A stretch of DNA of 64,000 nt from Luteimicrobium subarcticum (GTDB lineage Bacteria; Actinomycetota; Actinomycetes; Actinomycetales; Cellulomonadaceae): the NCBI RefSeq assembly GCF_002798015.1, contig NZ_PGTZ01000007.1, forward strand, positions 186,001-250,000, given 5' to 3'. Position numbers and translations under genes: made by a program. Under the pieces are notes generated by a model that was not told the DNA's origin, did not search any database, and worked only from the letters and a program-made list of their open reading frames with translations. Positions within the stretch are counted from its first letter, which is position 1; the number at the start of each line of letters is the position of its first letter. Shown piece by piece: positions 27,445-36,360 of the stretch.

Positions 27445-28616
27445 CAGCCGATGAGGTGCTTCAGCGCGAGCTGGTGGAGCGCGACGAGCCCGTACTCGCG
27501 CTCGGCGGCGGCGTCCACGTCGAACTCCTCGCGGGTGCTCGGGTCGGCGAGGAACTGCTCGAAGGTCTCGCCCTCGGCGAGGGTCGACTCGCCGAGCTCG
27601 AAGATGCCGGCGTGCTCGAAGGCCTTCTGGACCTCGGGGTCGGCGCGGTACTCGGACGACTTCTTCGCCAGCAGCGTGTAGGTCTCGATGTTGGCGCGCG
27701 CCGAGTCCCAGACGCCGTCGGGGCCCTCGGTCCGGGACGGCTTGTAGTCGAAGTGGCGGGCGCCCTCGTAGCGGGGGCCGCCGTTCGGGAAACCGTTCTC
27801 GAGCATGTCGACCGTGAAGAACGCGGACAGCAGGTCGCCGTGACCGAAGACGAGGTCCTGGTCGTACTTCGGGCCGTGCTGGCCGTTGAGGTCGATGTGG
27901 AAGAGCTTGCCGGCGTAGAGCGCGAGCGCGAGGCCGTGCGTGTAGTTGAGGGTGGCCATCTGCTCGTGACCGGTCTCGGGGTTGAGGCCGACGATGTCGC
28001 CGTTGTCGAGCGTCGCGATGAGCGCGAGCGCGTGCCCGATGGACGGCAGGAAGATGTCGCCGCGGGGCTCGTTCGGCTTGGGCTCGAGCGCGATACGGAT
28101 GTCGTAGCCGCGGTCCTTGATGTACGCGGCGACGGTGTCGATGCCCTCGGCGTAGCGGGCGTGCGCGGCGTGCAGGTCCTTCGAGTTGTCGTACTCGACG
28201 CCCTCGCGGCCGCCCCACATGACGAAGGTCTGCGCGCCGAGCTCGGCGGCGAGGTCGACGTTGCGCAGGATCTTGCGCAGGCCGAAGCGGCGCACGCCCC
28301 GGTTGTTCGACGTGAACGCGCCGTCCTTGAACATCGGGTGCGTGAAGGTGTTGGTCGTGACCATCTCGATGACGAGGCCGGTCTCGTCGGCGGCCTTCTT
28401 CACGGAGTCGATGCGGGCGCGGCGGTCCGCGTCGTCGGCGTCGAACGGGAAGACGTCGTTGTCGTGGAACGTGAAGCCCCAGGCGCCGATGTCGGCGAGC
28501 TTGCGGACGGACTCGGCGGGGTCGAGCGCGGTGCGCGTGGCGTCGCCGAACGGGTCCTGCGCCTGCCAGCCCACGGTCCAGAGGCCGAAGGAGTACTTGA
28601 TGTCGGTGCCGCTCAT
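27444..28616 (-). CDS. xylA: Xylose isomerase (class I, actinobacterial type)
   Basis: A 390-residue TIM-barrel enzyme, the usual length for short class I isomerases. Catalytic and metal features are FHDND (His of the ring-opening pair near 51), [19 protein letters not shown] (metal Glu and catalytic Lys near 180) and [16 protein letters not shown] (metal Asp/His). It converts D-xylose to D-xylulose with Mg2+ or Mn2+. ATG follows GAGGAGAG. First gene of xylAB; promoter with TTGACC and TAAGTT overlaps that of the divergent ROK gene. Confidence 0.96.
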   Translation of the reverse strand: MSGTDIKYSFGLWTVGWQAQDPFGDATRTALDPAESVRKLADIGAWGFTFHDNDVFPFDADDADRRARIDSVKKAADETGLVIEMVTTNTFTHPMFKDGAFTSNNRGVRRFGLRKILRNVDLAAELGAQTFVMWGGREGVEYDNSKDLHAAHARYAEGIDTVAAYIKDRGYDIRIALEPKPNEPRGDIFLPSIGHALALIATLDNGDIVGLNPETGHEQMATLNYTHGLALALYAGKLFHIDLNGQHGPKYDQDLVFGHGDLLSAFFTVDMLENGFPNGGPRYEGARHFDYKPSRTEGPDGVWDSARANIETYTLLAKKSSEYRADPEVQKAFEHAGIFELGESTLAEGETFEQFLADPSTREEFDVDAAAEREYGLVALHQLALKHLIG

Positions 28617-28629
28617 GGTGGTGCTCTCC

Positions 28630-28683
28630 TCGTCGAGTCTTTGTTGTATGGCTGAACTTATCGACGAAAGCCGGTAGGGTCAA
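28630..28683. promoter_or_regulatory. Divergent xylA/ROK promoter region with operator-like inverted repeat
   Basis: On the minus strand TTGACC (28678-28683) and TAAGTT (28655-28660) are 17 nt apart and serve xylA. On the plus strand TAGGGT (28675-28680) is 6 nt before the ROK start and overlaps the xylA -35. TCGTCGA (28630-28636) and TCGACGA (28661-28667) are inverted around the xylA -10, a likely ROK-repressor site. Confidence 0.6.
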
Positions 28684-28686
28684 CCC

Positions 28687-30012
28687 ATGGAGCCGGTCAC
28701 CACCCCCAAGGCGCGGCAGGCGTCGCTGCGCGAGCACAACCTCGGGCTCGTCGCGCGCGCCGTCTTCGGGGCCGAGCGGCCGCCGTCGCGCGCCGCCATC
28801 GCCGCCGCCACCGGGCTGACCCGCGCGACCGTCTCGACGCTCGTCGACCAGCTCGTCGGCGCCCGTGTCGTGCGCGAGCTGCCGCCCGAGCCGGGCAACG
28901 TCGGACGACCCGCCGTCCCGCTCGTCCCCGCGTCCCGGACCGTCGTCGGGCTGGGGCTCGAGGTCAACGTCGGGTACCTCGGGGTGCGCGCGGTCGACCT
29001 CGCGGGCGACACCGTCGTCGAGCGCATCGAGCGCGGCGACTTCCACGCGAGCGACCCTGCCGTCGTGCTGCCGCGCCTCGCGGACCTCGCCCGCGAGGTC
29101 GTGGCGGGCCTCGACGCCGAGGGCGTGCGGGTCGCGGGCGCGCGGCTCGCCCTCCCTGGCCTGGTCGACGTCCGTGACGGACACCTCGTCGTCGCGCCCA
29201 ACCTCGGCTGGGCCGACCTCGACCCGGTGCCGCTGCTCGGCCCGTTGCGCGCGGCCGACGACATCCGGGTCCGGATCGCCAACGAGGCCAACCTCGCGGG
29301 GCTCGCCCAGCTCCGCTTCGGCTGGTTCGCGGGCGACCGCGCCGGCGACGGTGACGTCCTCGCCGACGTCGCCGAGCGCAGCGCGACGGAGGCTCCGGAC
29401 CTCGCGCGCGGCGGCACGACGTTCGTGTACCTCTCGGTGGACGTCGGCGTCGGCGCCGCCGTCCTCCTCGAGGGCGCCCTCTACGTCGGGCGCCGCGGGT
29501 GGGCCGGAGAGATCGGGCACGTCGCCGTCGAGCCGGACGGCCCTCTGTGCCAGTGCGGTGCGCGCGGCTGCCTCGAGGCGGTCGCGGGCAAGCTCGCGCT
29601 GCTGGCCGCCTTCGGACGCGGGCCGTCCGACGACCTCGACGTCGACGAGATCGCGGTCCGTGCGGCCGCGGGCGACCCCGAGGTGACGGACGTCCTCGAG
29701 CGGGTCGGGACGTTCGTCGGGCGTGCGCTCGCCGCTGTCGTGAACGTCCTCGACGTCGACACGCTGCTGCTCGGCGGCCTCTACGCGACGCTCGCCGACG
29801 CCCTGCACGGCCCGGTGGTCGACGAGCTGCGCCGCCGCGTCCCGGCGCTGCCCGAGCGGCTCGTCGTCGCTGCGGCCCCGGTCGTGGACCACGCCGCCCT
29901 CACCGGTGGGGCGCGGGCGGTCCTCCGGGACGTGGTGCGGACCCCGTCGGCGTTCGTGGGCGCGTCGACCACCGTGTCGCCGGCCGACACGACGGAGCGC
30001 GCCCACCCGTGA
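28687..30012 (+). CDS. xylR: ROK-family transcriptional repressor (XylR-like)
   Basis: A 441-residue protein: N-terminal winged helix-turn-helix (about 15-80; [20 protein letters not shown]) and a ROK sugar-binding domain with the zinc motif [21 protein letters not shown], containing C-x-C-G-x2-G-C-x-E. By position it should repress xylAB and be released by xylose. The ATG is fixed by TAGGGT 6 nt upstream (leaderless). The gene name rests on context; ROK proteins for other sugars look the same. A perfect hairpin overlaps its stop codon. Confidence 0.88.
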   Translation: MEPVTTPKARQASLREHNLGLVARAVFGAERPPSRAAIAAATGLTRATVSTLVDQLVGARVVRELPPEPGNVGRPAVPLVPASRTVVGLGLEVNVGYLGVRAVDLAGDTVVERIERGDFHASDPAVVLPRLADLAREVVAGLDAEGVRVAGARLALPGLVDVRDGHLVVAPNLGWADLDPVPLLGPLRAADDIRVRIANEANLAGLAQLRFGWFAGDRAGDGDVLADVAERSATEAPDLARGGTTFVYLSVDVGVGAAVLLEGALYVGRRGWAGEIGHVAVEPDGPLCQCGARGCLEAVAGKLALLAAFGRGPSDDLDVDEIAVRAAAGDPEVTDVLERVGTFVGRALAAVVNVLDVDTLLLGGLYATLADALHGPVVDELRRRVPALPERLVVAAAPVVDHAALTGGARAVLRDVVRTPSAFVGASTTVSPADTTERAHP

Positions 30013-30030
30013 CGGGTGGGCGCGCTCCGT
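29992..30030. terminator. Bidirectional hairpin, 17-bp perfect stem
   Basis: Arms 29992-30008 and 30014-30030 pair perfectly around 5 nt that include the ROK stop codon. It serves the ROK gene and the convergent NlpC/P60 gene. Confidence 0.8.
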
Positions 30031-30045
30031 GGGCCGGCGGTCCGA

Positions 30046-30843
30046 TCAGATCGTGGTCGCCGAGTTGGACACGTGGATGAAGGTCCAGCTGGTCCGCCAC
30101 ATGCTGCGCACCTGGATGGTCTTGCCGGGGCGCGGGGCGTCGATGATCTTGCCGGCGCCGACGTAGATCCCGACGTGCCCGGGCGTGTAGACGAGGTCCC
30201 CGGGCTTGGCGTGGCTGCGCGAGACGACGCGGCCGACGTGCCGCTGCGCGGACGAGGAGCGGGGGAGCGTGCGGCCCGTCGCGTGCTTGTACACGTAGCG
30301 GGTGAAGCCGGAGCAGTCGAACCCGCGGGGCGAGGAGCCGCCGTAGACGTAGCGGACGCCCTTGTACCTGACGGCCTGCTCGACGACGCGGGACGAGTAG
30401 CGCGTCGCGGTGACGCTCGTGGTCGCGCTGGAGCGGGCGACCGTCGAGCTCGACGGGTACACGGTCACGCGGACGGTGTGCTTGCCGAGCGACAGATACT
30501 TCGACAGGTGGAGCTTGGCGGCGCCGTGACGGAGCCAGACCTTCTTGTAGGTCTTGCCGCCGAGGAACACGACGGCCTTGCCGGAGAAGCTGTGGCCCCC
30601 GGAGGTCGAGCGGATCGTCAGGGTCGGAGGCTTCGAGCGCTGGTAGGTGCGGTCGGAGACCGACAGGGAGATCCGCGACGCCTTGGCGTGCGTGGCGGCC
30701 TCTGCGGGCAGGGCGGTGACGGCGGTCAGGCCGCCGCCGACGAGGGCGGTGGCCACGCCGGCGGCGACGCCGACGCGAAGGAGGCGGCGGCCGGCCGGAG
30801 CCGATTCAGGGCGCGCCCCGTCCAGGGTGGGGGTGGTGGTCAT
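30046..30843 (-). CDS. Secreted NlpC/P60 peptidoglycan hydrolase
   Basis: A 265-residue exported protein. A signal peptide (about 1-48, cleavage after AEA) precedes an Ig-like beta domain (about 55-145) and a C-terminal NlpC/P60 domain with catalytic Cys177 (FDCSGF) and His223 (TPGHVGIYVG). Such enzymes cut D-Glu/meso-DAP-type stem peptides and allow wall remodelling. ATG at 30843 chosen because it gives the basic N-terminal signal; the frame runs further upstream only into the riboswitch leader. Control by c-di-AMP is expected from that leader. Confidence 0.9.
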   Translation of the reverse strand: MTTTPTLDGARPESAPAGRRLLRVGVAAGVATALVGGGLTAVTALPAEAATHAKASRISLSVSDRTYQRSKPPTLTIRSTSGGHSFSGKAVVFLGGKTYKKVWLRHGAAKLHLSKYLSLGKHTVRVTVYPSSSTVARSSATTSVTATRYSSRVVEQAVRYKGVRYVYGGSSPRGFDCSGFTRYVYKHATGRTLPRSSSAQRHVGRVVSRSHAKPGDLVYTPGHVGIYVGAGKIIDAPRPGKTIQVRSMWRTSWTFIHVSNSATTI

Positions 30844-30853
30844 GTGGTTGTAC

Positions 30854-31060
30854 CTCGCACGCCTTCGGGGTGAGCTGTCGGGTTCGGGCGGGAGGTACGT
30901 GCCCGGCCGTGCGTCGCGATCACGGGCGTCGTGGTCGCGACGAGCGGCTTCACCCCAAGACGTGCGGTCGGTCGAGCTCGCTCGACCGGTGCCGCGCCGT
31001 CGGAAGTGGGTCCCCCGTTGCTGCCTGGTCGTGGAACCGCTCCCGGCGGCAGCGCTCGGC
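30854..31060 (-). ncRNA. ydaO/yuaA (c-di-AMP) riboswitch in the NlpC/P60 leader
   Basis: The minus strand carries the conserved blocks in order: CAACGGGGGACCCA (31007-31020), TTGGGGTGAAGCCG (about 30945-30958), CCCGCCCGAACCCGACAGCT and the following CACCCCGAAGGCGT (about 30859-30891). Linkers vary in length as in the class. In actinobacteria this OFF-type switch often precedes wall hydrolase genes. Ends are approximate. It lies inside the leader that starts near 31100. Confidence 0.85.
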
Positions 31061-31107
31061 GTATCCGGGACGGTGCTGCTCACCCGTGACGGTGTGCAGC
31101 GGGATCG

Positions 31108-31136
31108 AGGCTATGTAGCAGATCGCAGGGTCACAA
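31108..31136 (-). promoter_or_regulatory. Promoter of the riboswitch-NlpC/P60 transcript
   Basis: On the minus strand TTGTGA (31131-31136) and TAGCCT (31108-31113) are 17 nt apart. The leader would be about 255 nt, enough for the riboswitch. Confidence 0.5.
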
Positions 31137-31296
31137 GTACGTAACGACGACGAGACCCGTCCGTTTCAGGTGGTATAGCGTGATCGACACCGAGTGCCCG
31201 TTCACATCCGCCCGGAGATATCGGGCGTAAACCGCCCAAGAACCGGTACGGCAGCACCACAAACTTTCACAACCTGTGGGGCGTGGCCGCGTGTCC

Positions 31297-31314
31297 GGGC
31301 GGCCCGGGCCGCCC
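31297..31314. repeat. 18-bp perfect GC palindrome
   Basis: GGGCGGCCCGGGCCGCCC is a dyad without spacer in the divergent region between the riboswitch promoter and the mutase gene. It could be an operator; no partner is known. Confidence 0.6.
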
Positions 31315-31407
31315 CAGATGCCCGGATCGCGCGCGACGGCGGTCCCCGCCTGCGGCATCGCGCAGGGGTGGCCCGTCCGCCCCTGCCGACGACCGGGGCG
31401 CGCGGTG

Positions 31408-31413
31408 TAGGCT
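31408..31413 (+). promoter_or_regulatory. -10 box TAGGCT of the mutase/phosphorylase genes
   Basis: TAGGCT is 97 bp before the ATG at 31511, the best plus-strand -10 candidate in this gap. It would give a leader of about 90 nt. Confidence 0.35.
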
Positions 31414-31510
31414 CCAATATGGAAGGGGGCCGTGCAAACCGCGGACGTGCGCGTCGTCGGGCCGGCCCACGAGCGCAACGCCGCACCCACGCGTAAGGAC
31501 GAAGCCCCTC

Positions 31511-33727
31511 ATGGCCCTCACGGCGACCTCCGTCAGCACCGAGACCCACCGCGCACCGGACGGTGCGCCCGCGGCGATCCTCCTCGCCGCCGGCGTGGAC
31601 GACGCCTCGCGCGACCTCCTCGTCCAGCCCCTCGGCGACACCACCGTCGTCCAGCACGCGTTCGAGACCCTGACGCGCGTCGTCGACCGGTCCCGCGTCG
31701 TCGTGGTGGTCGCGCGCGGCGACCAGCGCGTGCGCGAGCTCCTCGGCCCCGACCTCGCCTACGTCGAGCAGGGCGCGTCCCTCGGCACCGGCTCCGCCGT
31801 GCTCGACGCGCGGGGCGCCGTCCCTGCGGACGCCGGCGCGGTGCTCGTCGCCTACGCGGACACGCCGCTCCTGCGCTCCGACTCGCTCCTCGGCCTGCTC
31901 ACGCGGCACCGCCTCAAGGACGCCGACCTCACGTTCCTCACCGCGGTCGTCGACACGCCGCGGTCGACCTACGACCGCGTGGTGCGCCAGGACGGCGACG
32001 TCGTCGCGATCGTCCAGGAGGGCGACCTCGACGCCGAGCACGTCGACAACCACGAGATCAACGTCGGCGCGTACGTCGCCGGGCCCGCGCTGCTCTTCGG
32101 CAGCCTCGAGCGGCTCGTGGCGAGCGGCGCCGGCCGCCTCACCGAGCTCGCGCACACCGTGATCGGCGAGGGCCGCCGCGTCGCCACCTACCAGATCTAC
32201 GACACCGACGAGGTGCACGGGATCAACACCCCGGCCGAGCTCGGCGAGGCCGCGGACATCGTCCTCAAGCGCCTGTTCATGCCGAAGAAGAACACCGACA
32301 CCACGATCCACTTCGGGACCGGCGGCTGGCGCGCGGTCATCGGTGAGGGGTACACGCTCGCGAACGTGCGTCGCCTGTGCCAGGCGATCGCGAACGAGAC
32401 GACCCGGCAGGGCCTCGAGTCGCGCGGCGTGGTGATCGGTGGCGACCGCCGCTTCCTGTCGCACGAGTCGAAGATCGCCGCGGCGGAGGTCTTCGCGGGC
32501 AACAACATCCCCGTCACGCTCCTGCCCGACGACGTCCCGACGCCGCTCGTGACGTTCGCCGCCCCCTACCTCGGCGCGGCGTACGGCGTCATCATCACCT
32601 CGAGCCACAACCCGCCCGAGTGGAACGGCATGAAGGTGTTCCGCCAGGACGGCTCGCTGCCGCTCGACGAGGAGACCGACCGCTACCAGGACGAGGCGAA
32701 CGCGCTGTCCGTGGACGAGGTCATCACGCTCGACATCGACCTGGCGCGGCGGGCCGGCGTCGTCGTCGACCGCGCGCTCACCGACCCGTACATCGACGCG
32801 ATCGAGCAGATCGTCGACGTGGACGCGGTGCGCGGCTCGAACCTCGAGGTCGTCGTCGACCCCATGTACGGGACGAGCCAGCTCACGCTCGGCACGATCC
32901 TCGGTGACATGCGCGTGCGCGCCGACTTCATCCACGAGGCGCACAACCCCCTCTTCGGCGGCGTCGCGCCGGCGCCCGACCTGCAGCGGCTGTCCGCGCT
33001 CATCGAGAAGATCCGTTCGTCCAACGGGCGCTACGGGCTCGGCATGGCGACCGACGGCGACTCCGACCGCATCGGCATCGTCGACGAGACCGGCGAGTAC
33101 ATCTCGACGAACGACCTCCTGCTGCTGCTCTACTGGTACCTCCACGAGGTGCGCGGCGAGAAGGGCGGCGTCGTCCGCAACCTCGCGACGACGCACCTGC
33201 TGGACCGCCTCGCCGCACACTTCGGCGAGGACTCGTTCGAGTGCAAGGTCGGCTTCAAGCACGTCACCGCGGGCATGGAGAAGATCGGCGCCGTGCTCGG
33301 TGGCGAGTCGTCGGGCGGCCTGACGATCCGCGGCTGGATCCTCGGCAAGGACGGGATCTTCGCCTGCGCGCTCGTCGCCGAGATGCTGGCCCGCACGGGC
33401 AAGCGCATCTCCGAGCTGCGCGAGATGGTCTACGCGATCACCGGCCGGCTGTACTCGCTCGAGGCGGGCGTGCCCGCGACGCCCGAGATGCGGGTGGCCG
33501 TGCCGCGCCGGCTCGAGGCGGAGCCCCTCACGCACGTCGGTCCGTACCCTGTGGTCAGCGTGTCGCACCTCGACGGCACCAAGATCCTCCTCGAGGACGA
33601 CAACTGGGCGCTCCTGCGCTTCTCCGGCACCGAGCCGGTCCTGCGCATGATCGTCGAGGCCGACAGCCCGGAGAAGGCCGCCGAGCTCCTCGACTGGCTG
33701 CAGGGCTTCGTCACCGCGGGCGTCTGA
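31511..33727 (+). CDS. Fusion of a GlmU-like nucleotidyltransferase domain with a phosphohexomutase
   Basis: A 738-residue two-domain protein. Residues 1 to about 250 resemble the GlmU uridyltransferase half: LAAG, VEQGASLGTGSAV, YADTPLL, HEINVGAY and GINTPAEL are present, but the nucleotide loop G-x-G-T-R-M and the following Pro-Lys are missing (LAAGVDDASRD instead). Residues about 260-738 are a phosphoglucomutase/phosphomannomutase-type enzyme: Ser365 in SSHNP (phosphoserine), ATDGDSDRIG (metal site, about 517) and GGESSGG (sugar site). It should interconvert a hexose-1-phosphate with the 6-phosphate made by the downstream phosphorylase. Whether the first domain is active is doubtful. Confidence 0.85.
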   Translation: MALTATSVSTETHRAPDGAPAAILLAAGVDDASRDLLVQPLGDTTVVQHAFETLTRVVDRSRVVVVVARGDQRVRELLGPDLAYVEQGASLGTGSAVLDARGAVPADAGAVLVAYADTPLLRSDSLLGLLTRHRLKDADLTFLTAVVDTPRSTYDRVVRQDGDVVAIVQEGDLDAEHVDNHEINVGAYVAGPALLFGSLERLVASGAGRLTELAHTVIGEGRRVATYQIYDTDEVHGINTPAELGEAADIVLKRLFMPKKNTDTTIHFGTGGWRAVIGEGYTLANVRRLCQAIANETTRQGLESRGVVIGGDRRFLSHESKIAAAEVFAGNNIPVTLLPDDVPTPLVTFAAPYLGAAYGVIITSSHNPPEWNGMKVFRQDGSLPLDEETDRYQDEANALSVDEVITLDIDLARRAGVVVDRALTDPYIDAIEQIVDVDAVRGSNLEVVVDPMYGTSQLTLGTILGDMRVRADFIHEAHNPLFGGVAPAPDLQRLSALIEKIRSSNGRYGLGMATDGDSDRIGIVDETGEYISTNDLLLLLYWYLHEVRGEKGGVVRNLATTHLLDRLAAHFGEDSFECKVGFKHVTAGMEKIGAVLGGESSGGLTIRGWILGKDGIFACALVAEMLARTGKRISELREMVYAITGRLYSLEAGVPATPEMRVAVPRRLEAEPLTHVGPYPVVSVSHLDGTKILLEDDNWALLRFSGTEPVLRMIVEADSPEKAAELLDWLQGFVTAGV

Positions 33728-33823
33728 CCCTCCGCCCGGCGCGCGTCACCCCGACAGCAGCCCTCCCGCACGCCAGCCTCGCCACCCCACCACCCCCGCA
33801 CGAGCAAGGAACCCCCGCCCACC

Positions 33824-36286
33824 ATGCGCTACGGATTCTTCGACACCGCCGCCGACGAGTACGTCATCGACCGCCCGGACGTCCCGGTGTCCTGGACCAA
33901 CTACCTCGGCACCAAGAACCTCTGCACGGTCCTGTCGCACCACGGTGGCGGGTACTCGTACTACAAGTCGTCGGAGTACGGGCGCATCACCCGGTTCCGC
34001 CAGAACGGCGTCCCGCTCGACCGGCCGGGGCACTACGTGTACCTGCGCGACGACGCGGACGGCGACTACTGGTCCGTGTCCTGGCAGCCCGTCGGCAAGC
34101 CGCTCGACGACCCGGCGAACCCGGCCGTCTACACGACGCGCCACGGGCTCGGGTACACGCGCTTCGAGGCGCAGTACAAAGGCATCGACGCCAGCCAGAC
34201 CGTCTTCATCCCCCTGGACGACGACGTCGAGCTGTGGGACGTGCGCCTCACGAACACGACGGACGAGGTCCGCGAGCTGACCGTCGCGGGGTACGTGGAG
34301 TTCTCGTTCCACACCATCTCGATCGACAACCAGAACCTGCAGATGTCGCTCTACGCGTCCGGCTCCTCGTACGAGGACGGGATCATCGAGTACGACTTCT
34401 ACTACGAGCCGTGGACGTTCCACTACTTCACGTCGAGCGAGACGCCGTCGTCGTACGACTCGCTGCGCGACAACTTCGTGGGCCCGTACCGCACGGAGAC
34501 GAACCCGGTCGCGATCGAGCGCGGCGAGGGCACCAACCAGTCCGCGACGACGCAGAACCACTGCGGCGCGCTGCAGCACAAGGTCACGCTGCAGCCGGGC
34601 GAGACGAAGCGTCTCGTGTACGTGCTGGGCTACGGCTCGCGTGACGGCGTGGGCCGCGACATCCAGAAGAAGTACGCCGACGTCGTGTCGGCGCCGGCCG
34701 AAGGCCGCACGCCGGCTGTCGACGCCGAGTTCCAGCGCCTGCGCGACCACTGGCGCGCCAAGCAGGACAAGCTGCGCATCCGCACGCCGCACGAAGGCAT
34801 GAACACGATGATCAACGCCTGGACGCTGCTCCAGGCGGAGACGTGCGTGCAGTGGTCGCGCTTCGCGTCCTTCGTCGAGGTGGGTGGCCGCAACGGTCTG
34901 GGCTACCGCGACACGGCACAGGACGTCATGAGCGTCATCCACTCCAACCCGGTCAAGACGCGTCAGCGGATCGTCGAGCTGCTCCGGGCGCAGGTGGAGG
35001 CGGGCTACGGCCTGCACCTGTTCGACCCGAAGGCGTTCGACCCGGACGCCGAGAAGCTGCCCGACGTCCCGTCGCCGACGATCGTCCCGACGAAGGACCC
35101 GAAGGACCTCATCCACGGGCTCGAGGACACCTGCTCGGACGACCACCTGTGGCTCGTCCCGTCGGTCGTCGAGTACGTCAAGGAGACGGGCGACCACGGC
35201 TTCCTGGACCTCGAGATCCCTTTCGCGGAGGGCACGGCGGCGACCGTGTACGAGCACCTGCGCCGCGCGCTGCAGTTCTCGGCGGAGCAGGTCGGCCCGA
35301 ACGGTGTCGCGCTGGGTCTGCGGGCCGACTGGAACGACTGCCTCAACCTGGGCGGCGGCGAGACGTCGCTCGTGACGTTCCTGCACGCGTGGGCGATCCG
35401 GGCCTTCCTGGAGGTCGCTGAGCCCCTGGCCGCCGCCGGTCGTCCGGGTGCGGGCGACGACGTCGCGCGCTGGACCACCGAGCTCGACCGGATCCGCGGC
35501 GTCGCCGACAGCGAGCTGTGGGACGGCGACTGGTGGATCCGCGGCTACACCCGGGACGGCGTGAAGATCGGCTCGGCGCAGAACGACGAGGGCAAGATCT
35601 TCCTCGAGCACCAGGCATGGCCCGTCATCGCGGGGATCACGAGCCAGGAGCGCGGGGAGCGGTCCATGGACTCGGTGCGCGAGCTCCTCGGCTCCGAGTA
35701 CGGCAACCACCTGAACTGGCCGGCGTTCACGAAGGTCGACGACACGGTCGGGTTCGTGACCCGCGTGTACCCGGGCATCAAGGAGAACGCCGCGATCTTC
35801 TCCCACCCGAACGCGTGGCCGATCATCGCCGAGGCGCTCCTCGGCCGCGGCGACGAGGCCGTCGCGTTCTACGACGCGATCCTCCCGTACCACCAGAACG
35901 ACAACATCGAGGTGCGCGGTGCCGAGCCGTACGCCTACGTGCAGTTCCTCTACGGGCGCGACCACGAGTGGTTCGGCAAGGCGCAGAACCCGTGGCTGAC
36001 CGGGACCGCCGGCTGGATGTACACCGCGGTCACCAAGTACGTGCTGGGCGTGCGGCTCACGCTCGACGGCCTCGTCGTCGACCCGTCCGTCCCGAAGGAC
36101 TGGGACGGCTTCGAGGTCCGTCGCGAGTGGCGTGACGCGGTCTACGAGATCGAGGTCCGCAACCCTGACCACGTGTCGCACGGCGTGGCGTCGGTGACGG
36201 TCGACGGTGTCGAGCACCCGGTGGGCGAGCCGGTGCCGGCGGCGCCGGCGGGTTCGACCGTGAGCGTCGTCGTCACGCTCGGCTGA
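33824..36286 (+). CDS. GH94 disaccharide phosphorylase, chitobiose-phosphorylase-like
   Basis: An 820-residue GH94 enzyme. The general acid is Asp505 in ADWNDCLNLGGGE. It uses phosphate to split a beta-linked disaccharide to a sugar and an alpha-sugar-1-phosphate, in the cytoplasm. From memory, segments such as NYLGT, DRPGHYVYLRDD, VEVGGR-GLGYRDTAQD and VTRVYPGIKENAAIFSHPN match Vibrio N,N'-diacetylchitobiose phosphorylase better than Cellulomonas cellobiose phosphorylase, which has GFRDSNQDL at the same place. It follows the mutase fusion by 96 bp on the same strand, and a strong hairpin ends it. Confidence 0.85.
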   Translation: MRYGFFDTAADEYVIDRPDVPVSWTNYLGTKNLCTVLSHHGGGYSYYKSSEYGRITRFRQNGVPLDRPGHYVYLRDDADGDYWSVSWQPVGKPLDDPANPAVYTTRHGLGYTRFEAQYKGIDASQTVFIPLDDDVELWDVRLTNTTDEVRELTVAGYVEFSFHTISIDNQNLQMSLYASGSSYEDGIIEYDFYYEPWTFHYFTSSETPSSYDSLRDNFVGPYRTETNPVAIERGEGTNQSATTQNHCGALQHKVTLQPGETKRLVYVLGYGSRDGVGRDIQKKYADVVSAPAEGRTPAVDAEFQRLRDHWRAKQDKLRIRTPHEGMNTMINAWTLLQAETCVQWSRFASFVEVGGRNGLGYRDTAQDVMSVIHSNPVKTRQRIVELLRAQVEAGYGLHLFDPKAFDPDAEKLPDVPSPTIVPTKDPKDLIHGLEDTCSDDHLWLVPSVVEYVKETGDHGFLDLEIPFAEGTAATVYEHLRRALQFSAEQVGPNGVALGLRADWNDCLNLGGGETSLVTFLHAWAIRAFLEVAEPLAAAGRPGAGDDVARWTTELDRIRGVADSELWDGDWWIRGYTRDGVKIGSAQNDEGKIFLEHQAWPVIAGITSQERGERSMDSVRELLGSEYGNHLNWPAFTKVDDTVGFVTRVYPGIKENAAIFSHPNAWPIIAEALLGRGDEAVAFYDAILPYHQNDNIEVRGAEPYAYVQFLYGRDHEWFGKAQNPWLTGTAGWMYTAVTKYVLGVRLTLDGLVVDPSVPKDWDGFEVRREWRDAVYEIEVRNPDHVSHGVASVTVDGVEHPVGEPVPAAPAGSTVSVVVTLG

Positions 36287-36300
36287 GACGGACGTTGACG

Positions 36301-36341
36301 CGAGGAGGCCCCACCCGGTCCGGCCGGGTGGGGCCTCCTCG
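36301..36341. terminator. Bidirectional hairpin, 18-bp perfect stem
   Basis: Arms 36301-36318 and 36324-36341 pair perfectly around 5 nt between the convergent phosphorylase and DUF4190 genes. Confidence 0.85.
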
Positions 36342-36360
36342 TGCGCGGTGACGTCCGACG

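Noticed and set aside
28617-30006. Upstream extension of the xylB reading frame through xylA and the ROK gene
   Set aside because: The extra residues have no homology; the ATG overlapping the xylA stop gives a normal-length kinase.
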